A DNA stretch of 64,000 nt from Burkholderia diffusa (GCF_001718315.1 NZ_CP013363.1:1798001-1862000), one strand, 5' to 3'. Positions 1 to 10,434 are shown, numbered from the stretch's first letter. Translations and numbers: made by a program. Notes: generated from the sequence alone by a model not told the origin.

Positions 1-721
1 CGATTTCATCGAGGAACAGCGTACCGCCGTGCGCGGCCTCGATACGGCCGATCTTGCGCTGATGCGCGCCGGTGAACGCGCCGCGTTCATGCCCGAACAG
101 TTCGGCCTGCAGCAGCGTCGTCGGAATCGCCGCGCAATTCACGGCGACGAACGGCGCGTCGGCGCGCGACGAATGCAGGTGGATCGCCGACGCCGTCAAC
201 TCCTTGCCGGTGCCGGATTCGCCGGCGATGAACACGGTGGCGTCGGTGTTCGCGACCTTGCGGATCGTCGCGAACAGACGGCGCATCGCGTCGCACGCGC
301 CGATCATCGATCCGCCGGGCGGCACGGCATCGACGGCCGGATCGCTTTCCGCCAGTTTCAGCATCCCGTACGCATGGCCGACGAGATAACCGATCGTCGT
401 ATAGGCCGTCGCATTGCGCACGTAGCCGAAGCAGCACTGGCGGATCAGGCGCGCGATGGTGGCGTCGCGCAGTCGCGGGTCGTCGGCGAGCGCGACCCAG
501 CCGATCCTCGGATCGCGCAGCAGCGCCTCGAACGACGCGACGTCGGGCGACGCGAAGTCGTCGAAATCCACGATGCCCGCATGCAGGCGGTTCGCCTTCA
601 CGAGATTGGATGCGTCCGCAACGGATTTCGCGCGCCACACGTCCCAGCCGCGCGACGCGAGAGAATCGACGAGCCCCGCATCGGGACGCTGCGACAGATA
701 CACGAGCGGGCGTGACGGCAC
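1..721 (-). CDS. Sigma-54-dependent VpsR-like transcriptional activator (partial, C-terminal part outside window)
   Basis: The visible part is about 240 N-terminal residues of an enhancer-binding protein. An N-terminal non-phosphorylatable receiver-like domain (it begins [11 protein letters not shown]) is followed by the start of the AAA+ domain. Walker A GESGTGKE, the sigma-54 contact loop GAFTGA and the Walker B stretch GGTLFLDEI are all readable. VpsR-type proteins activate exopolysaccharide or biofilm genes with RNA polymerase-sigma-54, and some sense c-di-GMP. No in-frame ATG is seen near the N-terminus; GTG at 721 is the best start, without a clear ribosome site, so the start is uncertain. 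It lies downstream of, and in the same direction as, a run of secreted-protein genes, which are its likely targets. That target assignment is inference. Confidence 0.85.
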   Translation of the reverse strand, partial: MPSRPLVYLSQRPDAGLVDSLASRGWDVWRAKSVADASNLVKANRLHAGIVDFDDFASPDVASFEALLRDPRIGWVALADDPRLRDATIARLIRQCCFGYVRNATAYTTIGYLVGHAYGMLKLAESDPAVDAVPPGGSMIGACDAMRRLFATIRKVANTDATVFIAGESGTGKELTASAIHLHSSRADAPFVAVNCAAIPTTLLQAELFGHERGAFTGAHQRKIGRIEAAHGGTLFLDEI

Positions 722-927
722 GCCATGGTGACGCCGGACCGCAACGAACGGTGGCGTGCATGCGGCTCGTTCGCTCTCCTGCGGGTCTGACAGTCTGATC
801 GGGCAGCAATGGTTCACGATGGCCTCGCCGCATGGGGTTGTCTGGCGGAACGGGCGGCGCGAAACGGTGCGGCGGCAGGCCTCCCTGCCCGCGCGCGACG
901 CTGCCGGCATGTCCGCTCGGGAAAAAT

Positions 928-1512
928 TCATCGGCAGAACACGACACGCTGCATGTAGATCTGCGGTTCGACGACGGGCCGCGCGGCCTGGTTGAGATCC
1001 TCGCGATAAGCACGGTAGGTCTTGCCGTTTACCGTCACTTCCGTCGCAGGCGCCGTCTCGATCGTGTTCAGCCCTTTGCTCTGCCACTCGCTGACTCGCG
1101 CCGACGCGGACAAGCTCGATTCGCCGGCGATCTTCTGCGTGATCGTGCTGCTGTCGCTCCACGGCTGCGTCTGCATGTCCTGTGCGTGCTGCATCGTGCC
1201 GATCGTCTTGCCGGTCGGCGTCGGTCCGTTCTGCGCTTCGAACGGCGCACCACGCCCGTACACCGGCGATTGCCACGACGGTGCGTGACCTTCCGCCGGC
1301 ATCATGTAGATCATCTGCGGATCGCCGACCATCATCATCGGCACGCATGCCGTGTTGTCCGGGCGGCCGAGCGTCGTCAGCGCCTGCTGGACGCTCGCGG
1401 CATTCGCGAGGGTCTGCTCGCTCAGGATGACGAAGACCGCAGGGTTCTGGAAAACCGACTGCGCGGCGGCTTGTGTGCCGTACAGCAGCAGCGCGATCAG
1501 AAAGATCCTCAT
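928..1512 (-). CDS. Exported hypothetical protein (194 aa)
   Basis: An N-terminal signal peptide is clear ([19 protein letters not shown], cleavage after AAA/Q). The mature part has no repeats or membrane segments. It contains a Met-rich stretch (CVPMMMVG...MIYMMPAEG) and a single Cys near the C-terminus in addition to the one in the Met-rich region. I do not recognise a family. It is fifth of six co-oriented genes, between the Pro/Ala-rich surface protein and the sigma-54 regulator, with a 156-base gap upstream. Exported localisation is well supported; a role in the same surface structure as its neighbours is inferred from context only. Confidence 0.75.
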   Translation of the reverse strand: MRIFLIALLLYGTQAAAQSVFQNPAVFVILSEQTLANAASVQQALTTLGRPDNTACVPMMMVGDPQMIYMMPAEGHAPSWQSPVYGRGAPFEAQNGPTPTGKTIGTMQHAQDMQTQPWSDSSTITQKIAGESSLSASARVSEWQSKGLNTIETAPATEVTVNGKTYRAYREDLNQAARPVVEPQIYMQRVVFCR

Positions 1513-1668
1513 GATTGAGGCCTCCTTGTACCCTCGTCAGGCAAAAAGAGGTGTTGACCTCGGGGATGGGACCAACACCCGTCAAACTTGCGACGTGCGT
1601 CGCGCCGCGGACCCCGGCCGCTTCCATGCGACCGGCGTGCCGATCGCACGGAAGCGTTGTCCGCATGC

Positions 1669-3318
1669 TTACGACGACGTGCTCGTCGAGATGACGGTCG
1701 GCGCCGGCATCGACGGCGCGGCCGGGGCGGCCTGCTGGTCAACCGCGGCCGGCGTGTCGGCGGACGGCGCGGGCGCGGCAGCGGATTCGCCCGCGTCCAT
1801 CGCCTTCGCATCGGCGACCGGCGTGTCGGCAGCAGCAGCCGCTGGGGCCGGCTGCGCGGCTTCCGGCACAGGCGCTTCGGCTGCTGCCTGCGCTGCCGGT
1901 TCGGCCGCCTTCGCATCGACCGCCGGCGCGGACGTTGCGGCGTTCGCGGCCTGCGGTGCGGCGTCGGCAGCGGCCGGTTCGGATTGCACGATGTCCGGCG
2001 TCTTCGTGTCGGCGGCCGGCGCTGCCGCGGCTTGCGCGGCACTGTCGGTTGCAGCCGGTGCAGGTTCCGGGGCCTTGTCGGCGACGGCCGGCGCGGGTTG
2101 TTCCGGCGCCTTCGTGTCGACCGCAGGCGCCGCCGCGGCCTGCGCCGTGGTGTCGGTTGCGGCCGGCGCGGGTTCCGGGGCCTTGTCGGCAACCGCCGGC
2201 TCGGGTTCCTTCGCCTTCGTGTCGACCGCAGGCGCCGCCGCGGCTTTCGCCGTGGCGTCGGTTGCGGCTGGCGCGGGTTCCGGGGCCTTGTCGGCGACCG
2301 CCGGCGCTGCGACGACGGCGGCAGCCGGCACCGCGCTCACCGCAGCCGGTGCAACGGCAGGCGCCGCACTCACTGCCGGTGCTGCCGCGGCAACCGGTGC
2401 GGCAACGGCGGCAGGCGCGAGGGCGGCCGCTTGCGTTGCCTTCACGGCGGCCGCTTGCGCTGCAGCAGGCACCGTGCTGACGGCGGGCGGGGCGATCGAC
2501 GGCGCGGGCACCGGGATCGGCGCCGCCTGGACCGCGGTCGTCGCCACAGGGCGCGTCTGGACGGGCGCGGCGGCGTCGAGCGGCGGCAGGCCCATGCGGC
2601 TGCGCACCAGCGGATCGCGATACTTCACGTCGTCGGCGACGGTCGCTTCGGCGGCGGGCGCCACGTTCGAGCGCGCGAGCGGCGCGGTCGTGCCCGGGCA
2701 CAGGTGACCGGTCGCTTCCACCGCACGCCGGTTCGCATCGCTTTGGCAAAGCAGCGCGAGCGCGACGTCGGTCAGCCCCATCGCACGGAATTCGCGCGCG
2801 TCGAGACGACGCACGCATGCCTGGTCGACCAGGGTCGTGCCGCCCGTCGCGCCGAAGCCCGGAAACGACACGCCGACGCTCACCGAGCCCATGCAGGTAT
2901 CGGACAGCGTGGTCGTGAGGCCCGGCGCCTGGATCGCCGGATTCGTCTTGATCGTCTGGGTACCCGAGTAGTTGACGTTTTCCGCCGTCTGGGTGTTGTA
3001 CGGGCTGGTGCCGGGCGCGCCGGCCGCGAGCGAGCTCGTGCTCTGCGGCGTCACGTTCGAGCCGCCACTCGTGGAAGACGGCAGATTCAAGTTCACCTGC
3101 ACGCTCGAATTGCCGCTGCTGCGAATGCCGCTGCTGCTCGTGGCATTGCCGCCGGTCGTGGTATTCGTGTTCATGCTCGCGCCGCCGCCGAGGCTGACTG
3201 CCGTCGACGACGTCGAGGACTGCGCGCTTGAAGTCGAGTCGGCGGTCTGCGCTTGGGCACCGATCGTGGCCATCGCGAACATTGCCGCACATGCCACCCT
3301 GATCTTGTTGCTGTTCAT
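1669..3318 (-). CDS. Secreted Pro/Ala-rich repeat protein (549 aa)
   Basis: The start MNSNKIR was chosen because it opens a standard signal peptide (cleavage about AQAQ/TADS). Three regions follow. First is a Ser/Thr/Gly/Asn-rich segment of about 100 residues. Next is a compact central domain of about 110 residues with four cysteines (in [19 protein letters not shown] and HLCPG). Last is a C-terminal region of more than 300 residues almost wholly Pro, Ala, Val, Thr, Lys and Glu. Inside that region a unit of about 35 residues beginning [12 protein letters not shown] recurs three times in tandem. Such Pro/Ala tails act as wall-spanning or extended stalks in other families. The Cys domain may be the functional head. 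I do not recognise a named family. The gene belongs to the minus-strand run of exported proteins. Confidence 0.75.
   Translation of the reverse strand: MNSNKIRVACAAMFAMATIGAQAQTADSTSSAQSSTSSTAVSLGGGASMNTNTTTGGNATSSSGIRSSGNSSVQVNLNLPSSTSGGSNVTPQSTSSLAAGAPGTSPYNTQTAENVNYSGTQTIKTNPAIQAPGLTTTLSDTCMGSVSVGVSFPGFGATGGTTLVDQACVRRLDAREFRAMGLTDVALALLCQSDANRRAVEATGHLCPGTTAPLARSNVAPAAEATVADDVKYRDPLVRSRMGLPPLDAAAPVQTRPVATTAVQAAPIPVPAPSIAPPAVSTVPAAAQAAAVKATQAAALAPAAVAAPVAAAAPAVSAAPAVAPAAVSAVPAAAVVAAPAVADKAPEPAPAATDATAKAAAAPAVDTKAKEPEPAVADKAPEPAPAATDTTAQAAAAPAVDTKAPEQPAPAVADKAPEPAPAATDSAAQAAAAPAADTKTPDIVQSEPAAADAAPQAANAATSAPAVDAKAAEPAAQAAAEAPVPEAAQPAPAAAAADTPVADAKAMDAGESAAAPAPSADTPAAVDQQAAPAAPSMPAPTVISTSTSS
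2000..2320. repeat. Tandem in-frame coding repeat, about 105 bases, three copies
   Basis: Within the Pro/Ala-rich gene the same unit of roughly 105 bases (about 35 codons, each copy encoding [13 protein letters not shown] followed by an Ala-rich stretch and DTK) occurs three times in a row with small differences. Boundaries are approximate. The repeat could expand or contract by slippage or recombination and so change the length of the exported stalk. Confidence 0.7.
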
Positions 3319-3362
3319 TTCAATCTCCGGACGAGGTTTGACCTCCCACCCAGGCAACCGTA

Positions 3363-3644
3363 TTAGTTCCCCTGAATTCCTTCAGCTTTGCCTGCTTCCC
3401 CGAACTGCTTCCAGCCACTGCCCAGCTGGGACCATGAACCGCCCGACATGCCCGGCCATTGCGGGGCCGCCGATGCGCCGATGGCACTGCCCGACGAAAG
3501 CGCGTGTTGTTGTGACGGTTTGGTTGTCTGGTCAGGGTTGTTTGACGTCTGCACATTCGATTGCACGTCGTCGGCAGCACGGTCAGCGCCATACGCCGTC
3601 AGAGACGCGAGCATCAGAGCGGCGGCAATCAGTTTCGGCTTCAT
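3363..3644 (-). CDS. Small exported hypothetical protein (93 aa)
   Basis: A signal peptide (MKPKLIAAALMLASLTAYGA) precedes a short polar mature chain rich in Ser, Gln, Asn and Gly, with a Trp/Gly segment near the end (QWPGMSGGSW, SGWKQFGEAG). No Cys and no membrane segment. It lies between two larger secreted-protein genes on the same strand, 44 bases upstream of the Pro/Ala-rich gene, so operonic transcription is likely. Family not recognised. It could be a minor subunit or chaperone of the structure made by the neighbouring Gly/Ser-rich proteins; that is inference. Confidence 0.7.
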   Translation of the reverse strand: MKPKLIAAALMLASLTAYGADRAADDVQSNVQTSNNPDQTTKPSQQHALSSGSAIGASAAPQWPGMSGGSWSQLGSGWKQFGEAGKAEGIQGN

Positions 3645-3720
3645 GCCAACTCCTTACGGTGACAACAAGGCGAGGAAAGAGACCAGCATCGTTGGGAAGC
3701 TGGCCCCCCCGACACCCGAA

Positions 3721-4311
3721 TCAGGGACTGCCGGCGGTCGCGCCGGAGCTGCCCTGGCTGCCGCCCGATGCGAACGGCGATCCGGCCGGACCGGTGCCCC
3801 ATACCGTCGACGAGTTGATGTGGTTCGAGCCCGCGACCGTTCCCGACCACCCACTGCCCGCCATGCCGGCGGCACCCGCATTGGCCATGCCGTTGTCGTT
3901 CCCGCCGGTTGCCGTGTAGTGGTTCGCGCCGAGTACGATCGTGGCGGTCACCCCTCCCGACAGCGCATTGGCGTTCTCGCTCGTGTTGCCGTTTCCACCG
4001 AACGAGCCTGCGGCACCGATACCGCCGCCTGCCGCGAATGCGCCCCCGTTCGTGCCCCAGCCGCTGGCCGTCGAAGTCGAGTCGTGATAGGCGGATGCCG
4101 TGCCGGTGGATCCGGCGGGTGTCACGGTACTTCCGGCGTTCGCGCCCGCTACCGAAGTCGAGTTGCTCGTGTAGCTGCCGGTACCGACCAGCACCGAACC
4201 CGACACGCCTGCCGCGACGGACTGCGTCTGGTTGAATGTGGACGGTCCGGACGCCAGCACGGCAGACGAGAGGACAGTGAGCGCTGTCGCTAAAATGACG
4301 TTGGCTTTCAT
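3721..4311 (-). CDS. Secreted Gly/Ser/Ala-rich protein, possible fibre or matrix subunit (196 aa)
   Basis: The start MKANVILATAL is chosen because it begins a signal peptide ending about VLASG. The mature chain is dominated by Gly, Ser, Ala, Thr and Asn, with few charges and no Cys, the composition seen in self-assembling surface fibres and matrix proteins. A motif near its C-terminus, NHINSSTV, resembles NHTNTSTV in the gene just upstream (4423-4749), suggesting the two are distant paralogues. It is the second gene of the secreted-protein run. I do not see the regular curlin or Fap repeat pattern, so a specific amyloid family cannot be claimed. Confidence 0.7.
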   Translation of the reverse strand: MKANVILATALTVLSSAVLASGPSTFNQTQSVAAGVSGSVLVGTGSYTSNSTSVAGANAGSTVTPAGSTGTASAYHDSTSTASGWGTNGGAFAAGGGIGAAGSFGGNGNTSENANALSGGVTATIVLGANHYTATGGNDNGMANAGAAGMAGSGWSGTVAGSNHINSSTVWGTGPAGSPFASGGSQGSSGATAGSP

Positions 4312-4422
4312 AGCAATTCCTTGCTGTGAGGAAGTTCGGTGGCCAGACCGCCGGGTCCGCCCCAGCAGGACGAAACCCGGCATCCGTGCCACCTGCCCAT
4401 GACGAACGCTATGCGCCGCGGC

Positions 4423-4749
4423 TTAGTAGTGATACATCGTCCAGCCGGTCGAGCCGGCATTCGCGCCGCTCGACCCGCCGGCTTGTGCGCCGCCGAAGCC
4501 GAAGCCGCCCACCGTCGACGTGTTGGTGTGGTTCGTGTACGAGATCGAGCTGCTCGCACCGCCACCGGCCGTTGCACCGGCCGCGCCGAGCGCTGCGCCC
4601 GAATCGGTCGCGGTAAAGCTGCCGAACCCGACGACACCGGCCATCGTCTGGCCACCGCTCGACGAGTTGCTGGTCGAAACCGTGCCGCTCGCTGCAAACG
4701 CTGCACCCGAGACCGCCATAACTGCTGCTGCAATCAGAAGCTTCTTCAT
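4423..4749 (-). CDS. Secreted Gly/Ser-rich small protein, possible fibre subunit (108 aa)
   Basis: Signal peptide MKKLLIAAAVMAVSGAAFA with a good AXA cleavage site, then a mature chain of about 88 residues rich in Gly, Ser, Thr and Ala. It has an NHTNTSTVGGFGFGG motif shared in weaker form with the next gene, and an aromatic end (WTMYHY). This is the first gene of the minus-strand run of exported proteins, so the operon promoter should lie upstream in the long gene-free region. Low charge, Gly-richness and the aromatic C-terminus fit a secreted polymer subunit, but no family is recognised. Confidence 0.7.
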   Translation of the reverse strand: MKKLLIAAAVMAVSGAAFAASGTVSTSNSSSGGQTMAGVVGFGSFTATDSGAALGAAGATAGGGASSSISYTNHTNTSTVGGFGFGGAQAGGSSGANAGSTGWTMYHY

Positions 4750-6633
4750 GGTCGACTCCATAACGGCGTGGACGGAACAAGCGAGGAAAGCTGCACGCCT
4801 TCAACTTCCCTGCCTCGAGTAATCCCTAAAAATAAGGATCACTATCCAATCACAAAGAAACGATTCATCTCGAATCGAGACCACGTAACGTTTGGCCAGT
4901 TGAAGTTCAGGTTCGAATTTTTTGATTTTTTCGCGGTTTTTATTGAAATTTCGATATCGCATATCGATTTTTTAATAACGGAAGACAAATTGCCTCACGC
5001 ACCCGAATACAGGCATTCGCCATTCGGGACTGTTTTTTTTCGAAATTCGCACCCCGCGACATACCAGCACACGGCATTCGCTTCGGCGATCGAAAATGCG
5101 TGAAAATGGCTAACTACCGAAAATGCAGCGCCATCGAAAAAATGCACGTCATCGCGGCGATAACGGGCCTGCATTACGGTCAGTCGGCATCGCGTCTCCC
5201 TGAGCTATCGATCAACGATCTTCCGGTCAATCGGGCCTGCGCCCGCATTTGCCCGGCGCAATCGATACGGCCCTGCACGGATGAAGTCGGATCGGGGTCA
5301 CGCTGTCCGGCATGTACAGCCCGGTCCGCCCGGATGCGCTGAATGAAGGGGAGCACCGCTGTCGGCCGGTCGTCATGCGGAACGACAGGCGTTCCAGCAC
5401 GTGCAACACGCGGATGCCGGGAAACCGGCAACGCGCCCGCGAGGCTGGCACTGCATCGCGAGCCGTACTCCGAGCTGTCCGGCTACCCCACGGATGCGCA
5501 AGGAATGCGCGGAACGAATGACTGCTTCTGATCTTCATCGCTGTTTCCCCGACCGCTTATTGACGAACGCGTCGCCCCCCATCTTTGTCGCATCAGGTCG
5601 ACCGCTCGCCGGTGCGTTCAATGTCGCAAGCGGCATGCCATGCGTGATTCCGCCGTCGGTTGCATGACGCATACCGTCCGCGACGCCCGCCCGTATCGCC
5701 TGGAATCGCATTTTTTGTTTCAGGAATGTATCGCGACAACGGTGGGCAACTTGCGCCGATCATTGAATACGGCGAAGCAATGCCGGAAAAGACGGACGAA
5801 TGCGGCCCATGGAGCCTCGCTCGACGGGGTGGCGAACGGGCGTTTCATACTTGAGAAGTACGGGGTCGCACATTGCGGCCGATCTGCACATCGGCCGCGC
5901 CAAACCGCCTGCCGCCGCCCGTTCGACAGCATTCGCACGCCGGGAAAACGACGAACCGAAATGCGCGGCCCCCGGTGCAGCGGAGCCCGCACGGCGGATA
6001 TGGGCAAGCTTCCGGATGTGCATGCCAGCCGCCACGCAATGCAATTGATTCATCCGTGAAAATACCGACGGGATCAGGTGTCGGCTAACAGTGCGAACGT
6101 GCGGCAAGAAAACGGCAATTGCAGTGCGGATCGACATGGCTTTCGCGCCGCCTGCCGATCGGAAAAAGTGACGGCATGTGCCGCACGAACCCTTCAACAT
6201 CCTTTATCGACTTTTACTGCCGTCATTCAATTCGACGACATTCAATGTCAATAGCCGTCGTGCTCCAATCGCCGGATGGCGGCACACGATGCGCACGAGA
6301 AACATTTCCGATGCGATATCGGCCGAGAATCTCATCGCTGAAACATGTTCGTGCAAAGCACGATCCATGCGGAATATGCGTGACGGCACAACTTTTTTTC
6401 CGTTTCGACCGGCCGATTCGTGTGCCGCCTGGCAGCTGCCGCACTGGTTCGCGCAATCCGGAGATGCATGCGTGAAACAGAAGTTCGCGCGCGGCGCGGC
6501 AACGCTGTTCGCGGCCCGCTCGCACCCGCATCCGGCGACCCTGGCACGCCGATTGAATGTCGTCCCGATTCGGCCGACCGCGCATCGCGCGACGAAGCCA
6601 GGCGCGATGCAATCGCAATGAACCGCGCTGCCG
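4750..6633. other. Gene-free region, AT-richer than its surroundings at 4815-5110
   Basis: No coding frame here has a plausible composition, ribosome site or recognisable product. About 300 bases just upstream of the first secreted-protein gene (4815-5110) are distinctly AT-rich for this genome, with runs such as ttttttgat and gactgttttttttcg. The remainder looks like long untranslated or decayed DNA. It should carry the promoter of the secreted-protein operon and the end of the AraC gene transcript; a weak sigma-54 promoter match is noted separately. Confidence 0.6.
5625..5640 (-). promoter_or_regulatory. Candidate sigma-54 (-24/-12) promoter
   Basis: Read on the minus strand the sequence is TGGCATG-CCGC-TTGC, one mismatch from TGGCACG-N4-TTGC, with GG and GC exactly 10 bases apart. 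It points toward the secreted-protein operon whose last gene is a sigma-54 activator. The start codon is about 870 bases further on, which is unusually far, so this may be chance. Confidence 0.3.
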
Positions 6634-7560
6634 CTATGTGCCGAGCAATTCCTTCTTGCGCAGGTGCACGACGTCGCGCATCGGCGGCGCACCGAACAGC
6701 CGGCTGTATTCGCGGCTGAACTGCGACGCGCTTTCGTAGCCGACGGTCGCGGCCACGGAGCCGACATCGCCGCCCTGCCGCAGCAATAGCCGTCGTGCTT
6801 CGTGCAGTCGCAGCTGCTTCTGATACTGCAGCGGGCTCAGCGTGGTCACGTGCTTGAAGTGATGGTGCAGTGACGACACGCTCATGTTGACCGCCTGCGC
6901 GAGCGTGTCGACGCGCATCGGCTCCGCGTAGTGATCGCGGATCCATTCGATCGCGCGTGCGATCCGGTGCGTCTGGCTGCCGGCGACGGCCATGTGCCGC
7001 AGCCGCGTGCCCTGCCCGCTCGTCATCAGACGGTACAGCAGCTCCTTTTCGATCAGCGGCGCGACCACCGGAATGTCGGCCGGCGTATCGAGCAGCCGCA
7101 ACAGCCGCAACGCGGCATCGAGCAGCGGCGGCGTCAGCTCGGCAAGTGCGATGCCCTCGCCTTCGGGGCCGGCGTCGGGCTCCGGCAGCCGCATCTCGGC
7201 CGCGAGTTCGACGATGCGCTGCGGATCGAGCGTGAGCGACAGGCACAGGTAAGGCGCGTCCGGCGACGCCTCCGTGACCCGCGAGAGAATCGGCAAGTCG
7301 ATCGACGTAATCAGGCAGTTCCGCGTGTCGTATTCGTAAGCCTGGCCGGCCACGATCACGCGCTTCGCGCCCTGTGCGGCGATCACGAGCGCGGCGCGCG
7401 ACACGCCGCAGCCGAGATCGACCGGATGCCCATGCCGATGCAGCATCAGCGCCGGCACGGCCGTCGAGTGGGAGCCGTCCGTCGGCGCGAAGCGGGCGAT
7501 CAGCGATGCCAGTTCGCGCCGCCCGGACTCGCGCGACGTCGCGATATCGGTCATGTCCAT
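6634..7560 (-). CDS. AraC family transcriptional regulator
   Basis: A protein of 308 residues with an N-terminal AraC-type effector domain (about residues 20-180) and two helix-turn-helix units at the C-terminus: VDTLAQAVNMSVSSLHHHFK and, further on, GSVAATVGYESASQFSREYSRLFG. This is the usual length and order of the family. It is divergent from the molybdenum hydroxylase genes starting at 7744, with 183 bases between the starts, so it probably controls them; its effector may be an aldehyde or N-heterocycle related to the enzyme substrate. An alternative start two codons downstream cannot be excluded. Confidence 0.9.
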   Translation of the reverse strand: MDMTDIATSRESGRRELASLIARFAPTDGSHSTAVPALMLHRHGHPVDLGCGVSRAALVIAAQGAKRVIVAGQAYEYDTRNCLITSIDLPILSRVTEASPDAPYLCLSLTLDPQRIVELAAEMRLPEPDAGPEGEGIALAELTPPLLDAALRLLRLLDTPADIPVVAPLIEKELLYRLMTSGQGTRLRHMAVAGSQTHRIARAIEWIRDHYAEPMRVDTLAQAVNMSVSSLHHHFKHVTTLSPLQYQKQLRLHEARRLLLRQGGDVGSVAATVGYESASQFSREYSRLFGAPPMRDVVHLRKKELLGT

Positions 7561-7743
7561 GACGGGTTCCTCGCTTCGTTTCCCTGAATCGCGCGAGCAT
7601 AGCGAATCGCTCGCCGCCGCGCCGGGGATTTGCAGGATTGTTCAATAAATTTGCAGGAATGGGTAGACGCAAAAAACGCGCGCTCGCGCACACTGCCCGC
7701 TAACCGGGCGCATGCCGGGTTTTCCCCATGGAGACATACAAAA

Positions 7744-8205
7744 ATGCCTACCTCGTTCGTCCTCAACGGCAAGAACGTTACGCTCGACGCCGATCCGTCG
7801 ATGCCCGTCCTCTGGGCAATCCGCGAGCACGCGGGGCTGACCGGCACGAAGTTCGGCTGCGGCATGGCGCAGTGCGGCGCGTGCACCGTCCATCTCGAAG
7901 GCCAGGCCGTGCGCTCGTGCGTGCTGCCGCTCGCCGGTATCGCGGGCAAGCACGTCACCACGATCGAAGGGCTGCAGAGCAAGCCGGCACAGGCCGTGCA
8001 GGCCGCCTGGGTGAAGCTGCAGGTGCCGCAGTGCGGCTATTGCCAGTCCGGCCAGATCATGTCGGCCACCGCCTTGCTCGAACAGAATCCGAAGCCGACC
8101 GACGCGGACATCGACGCCGCGATGAACGGCAACATCTGCCGCTGCGCGACCTACGCCCGCATCCGGGCCGCGATCCACGACGCGGCCGCGACGCTGGGAG
8201 CCTGA
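7744..8205 (+). CDS. (2Fe-2S)-binding small subunit of a molybdenum hydroxylase (isoquinoline 1-oxidoreductase alpha-type)
   Basis: 153 residues in two iron-sulfur modules. The plant-ferredoxin type motif [12 protein letters not shown] lies at about residues 39-50 with its fourth Cys in [10 protein letters not shown]-terminal helical module follows with CGYC and ICRCATY. These are the ligands for the two [2Fe-2S] clusters that carry electrons away from the molybdenum site in the large subunit encoded immediately downstream (2-base gap). The family oxidises aldehydes or hydroxylates N-heterocycles. No separate FAD subunit gene follows, as in isoquinoline 1-oxidoreductase and related periplasmic aldehyde oxidases that pass electrons to a cytochrome or the respiratory chain. 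Confidence 0.92.
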   Translation: MPTSFVLNGKNVTLDADPSMPVLWAIREHAGLTGTKFGCGMAQCGACTVHLEGQAVRSCVLPLAGIAGKHVTTIEGLQSKPAQAVQAAWVKLQVPQCGYCQSGQIMSATALLEQNPKPTDADIDAAMNGNICRCATYARIRAAIHDAAATLGA

Positions 8206-8207
8206 CC

Positions 8208-10418
8208 ATGACGATCGAACTCGACAATCGCGATTCGGTGCGCCCGTCGCGCCGCACCTTTCTGAAGGCCGCGAGCGCCGCGGCCGCCGTCAGCCTGACG
8301 ATCGGCTTCGAATGGGCCGGCCTCGGCCGCCGCGCGCTCGCCGCGACGGCGCCCGCCGCCGACTTCGCGCCGAACGCATTCCTGCGCATCACACCCGATG
8401 GCGCGGTCACCGTCGTCGCGAAACACGTGGAAATGGGCCAGGGCGCATATACGGGCATTGCGACGATCGTCGCCGAGGAGCTCGACGCCGACTGGTCGAG
8501 CGTGCGCGTCGAAAGCGCGCCGGCCGATGCGAAACGCTATGCGAACCTCGCGTTCGGCACGATGCAGGGCACGGGCGGCAGCTCGGCCATGTCGAACTCG
8601 TGGCAGCAACTGCGCGAAGCGGGCGGCAAGGCGCGCGCAATGCTCGTGTCGGCCGCGGCGGCACGCTGGAAGGTGCCGGCCGGCGAGCTGACCACCGCCA
8701 ACGGCGTCGTCGCGCATGCGAAGAGCGGCAAGACGGCCGCCTACGGCACGCTGGTTGCCGACGCGGCGAAGCTGCCGGTGCCCGACAAGGTCGCGTTGAA
8801 GCAGCCGGCCGACTTCAAGCTGATCGGCCATCGCATTCCGCGCGTCGACGGGTCGGCCAAGTCGAACGGCACCGCGCATTTCACGCTGGATACGACCTTC
8901 CCCGGCATGCGCGTCGCGCTGCTGCAGCGCCCGCCGCGCTTCGGCGCGACGGTCAAGTCGTTCGACGCGACGGCCGCGAAGGCCGTGCCGGGCGTGGTGT
9001 CGGTCGTGCAGGTGCCGGGGGGCGTGGCGGTCGTCGCGACCGGCTTCTGGGCCGCGAAACAGGGCCGCGACGCGCTGAAGATCGACTGGGACGAAACGAA
9101 CGCCGAAAAGCGCGGTTCGGACGAGATCATGCGCGAATACCGGCAGCTCGCAGCGAAGCCCGGCGCGTCGGCGCGCAAGGACGGCGACGCCGACGCCGCG
9201 ATCGCGGGCGCCGCGCGCAAGATCAGCGCGACGTACGAATTCCCGTATCTCGCGCACGCGCCGATGGAGCCGCTCGACGCGGTCGTCAAGCTGACCGCGA
9301 ACAGCTGCGAGATCTGGGCCGGCGACCAGTTTCAGACGGTCGACCAGGGCAACGCCGCCAGAGTCGCGGGCTTGAAGCCCGAGCAGGTGCAGATCCACAC
9401 GCTGTACGCGGGCGGCAGCTTCGGCCGCCGCGCGAACGCATGGTCGGACTACGTGGTCGAGGCCGTGTCGATCGCGAAGGCACTCGGTGCGGACGGCAAA
9501 CCGGTCAAGCTGCAGTGGACGCGCGAGGACGACATCCAGGGCGGCTTCTATCGCCCGATGTACTTCCACAAGCTCGACGCGGGGTTGACCGACGACGGGA
9601 AGCTGGTCGGCTGGCGCCACCGGATCGTCGGCCAGTCGATTCTCGCCGGCACGCCGTTCGAAGCGTTCATGGTCAAGAACGGGATCGACGCGACGTCGGT
9701 CGAGGGCGCGGCGAACCTGCCTTACGCGGTACCGAACGTGTCGGTCGAACTCACGACCACCAAGGTCGGCCTGCCCGTGCTGTGGTGGCGCGTGGTCGGC
9801 AGCTCGCACACGGCCTACGCGGTCGAGGCGTTCATCGACGAAGCCGCGCACGCGGCCGGCAAGGACCCGTACCTGTTCCGCCGCGACCTGCTCGCGAAGG
9901 AGCCGCGGATGCGCGCGGTGCTCGAGCTGGCCGCGCAGAAGGCCGGCTGGGATCCGGCGAAGCCGCTGCCGAAGGGCCGCGGGCGCGGGATCGCGGTGGC
10001 CGAGGCGTTCAAGAGCTATGTCGCGCAGGTCGCGGAAGTGTCGGTCGACGCCGACGGCAAGGTGAAGGTCGAGCGCGTGGTGTGCGCGGTCGACTGCGGG
10101 ATCGCGATCAACCCCGACATCGTTGCCGCGCAGATGGAAGGCGGCATCGGCTTCGGGCTCGGCGCGGCGCTGCACAGCGCGATCACGCTGAAGGACGGCC
10201 AGGTCGAGCAGCGCAATTTCGACGGCTATCACGTGCTGCGGATGGCGGAAATGCCGAAGGTCGACGTGCATATCGTGCCATCGGCCGAGGCACCGACCGG
10301 TGTCGGCGAGCCGGGCGTCGCGCCCGTTGGACCGGCGGTCGCCAACGCGATCTTCGCGGCAACCGGCAAACGGCATTATGTGCTGCCGTTCGATTCGGGC
10401 GACACGGCGAAGGCTTGA
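8208..10418 (+). CDS. Molybdopterin-binding large subunit, xanthine dehydrogenase family (isoquinoline 1-oxidoreductase beta-type)
   Basis: 736 residues. The N-terminus carries a twin-arginine signal ([15 protein letters not shown]), so the folded, cofactor-loaded complex should be exported to the periplasm. Family landmarks include [22 protein letters not shown], the substrate-channel region [11 protein letters not shown] and the C-terminal [18 protein letters not shown] with the conserved catalytic Glu of the molybdenum hydroxylases. It is translationally coupled to the small subunit. The natural substrate cannot be read from sequence; aldehydes or N-heteroaromatics are typical. Cofactor maturation genes (XdhC type) are not in the window. 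A strong terminator follows 16 bases after the stop. Confidence 0.92.
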   Translation: MTIELDNRDSVRPSRRTFLKAASAAAAVSLTIGFEWAGLGRRALAATAPAADFAPNAFLRITPDGAVTVVAKHVEMGQGAYTGIATIVAEELDADWSSVRVESAPADAKRYANLAFGTMQGTGGSSAMSNSWQQLREAGGKARAMLVSAAAARWKVPAGELTTANGVVAHAKSGKTAAYGTLVADAAKLPVPDKVALKQPADFKLIGHRIPRVDGSAKSNGTAHFTLDTTFPGMRVALLQRPPRFGATVKSFDATAAKAVPGVVSVVQVPGGVAVVATGFWAAKQGRDALKIDWDETNAEKRGSDEIMREYRQLAAKPGASARKDGDADAAIAGAARKISATYEFPYLAHAPMEPLDAVVKLTANSCEIWAGDQFQTVDQGNAARVAGLKPEQVQIHTLYAGGSFGRRANAWSDYVVEAVSIAKALGADGKPVKLQWTREDDIQGGFYRPMYFHKLDAGLTDDGKLVGWRHRIVGQSILAGTPFEAFMVKNGIDATSVEGAANLPYAVPNVSVELTTTKVGLPVLWWRVVGSSHTAYAVEAFIDEAAHAAGKDPYLFRRDLLAKEPRMRAVLELAAQKAGWDPAKPLPKGRGRGIAVAEAFKSYVAQVAEVSVDADGKVKVERVVCAVDCGIAINPDIVAAQMEGGIGFGLGAALHSAITLKDGQVEQRNFDGYHVLRMAEMPKVDVHIVPSAEAPTGVGEPGVAPVGPAVANAIFAATGKRHYVLPFDSGDTAKA

Positions 10419-10434
10419 CGGGTGGGTGAAACGC

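Noticed and set aside
1588-3231. Long plus-strand frame of over 500 codons opposite the Pro/Ala-rich secreted protein
   Set aside because: Product is almost only Arg, Gly and Cys and arises from the repetitive GC-rich coding strand; the minus-strand protein has a signal peptide and sensible repeats.
8151-10376. Long open frames antisense and out of frame to the molybdenum hydroxylase large subunit
   Set aside because: Arg/His/Ala-rich products without any motif, fully overlapping a well-supported gene; typical of high-GC shadow frames.
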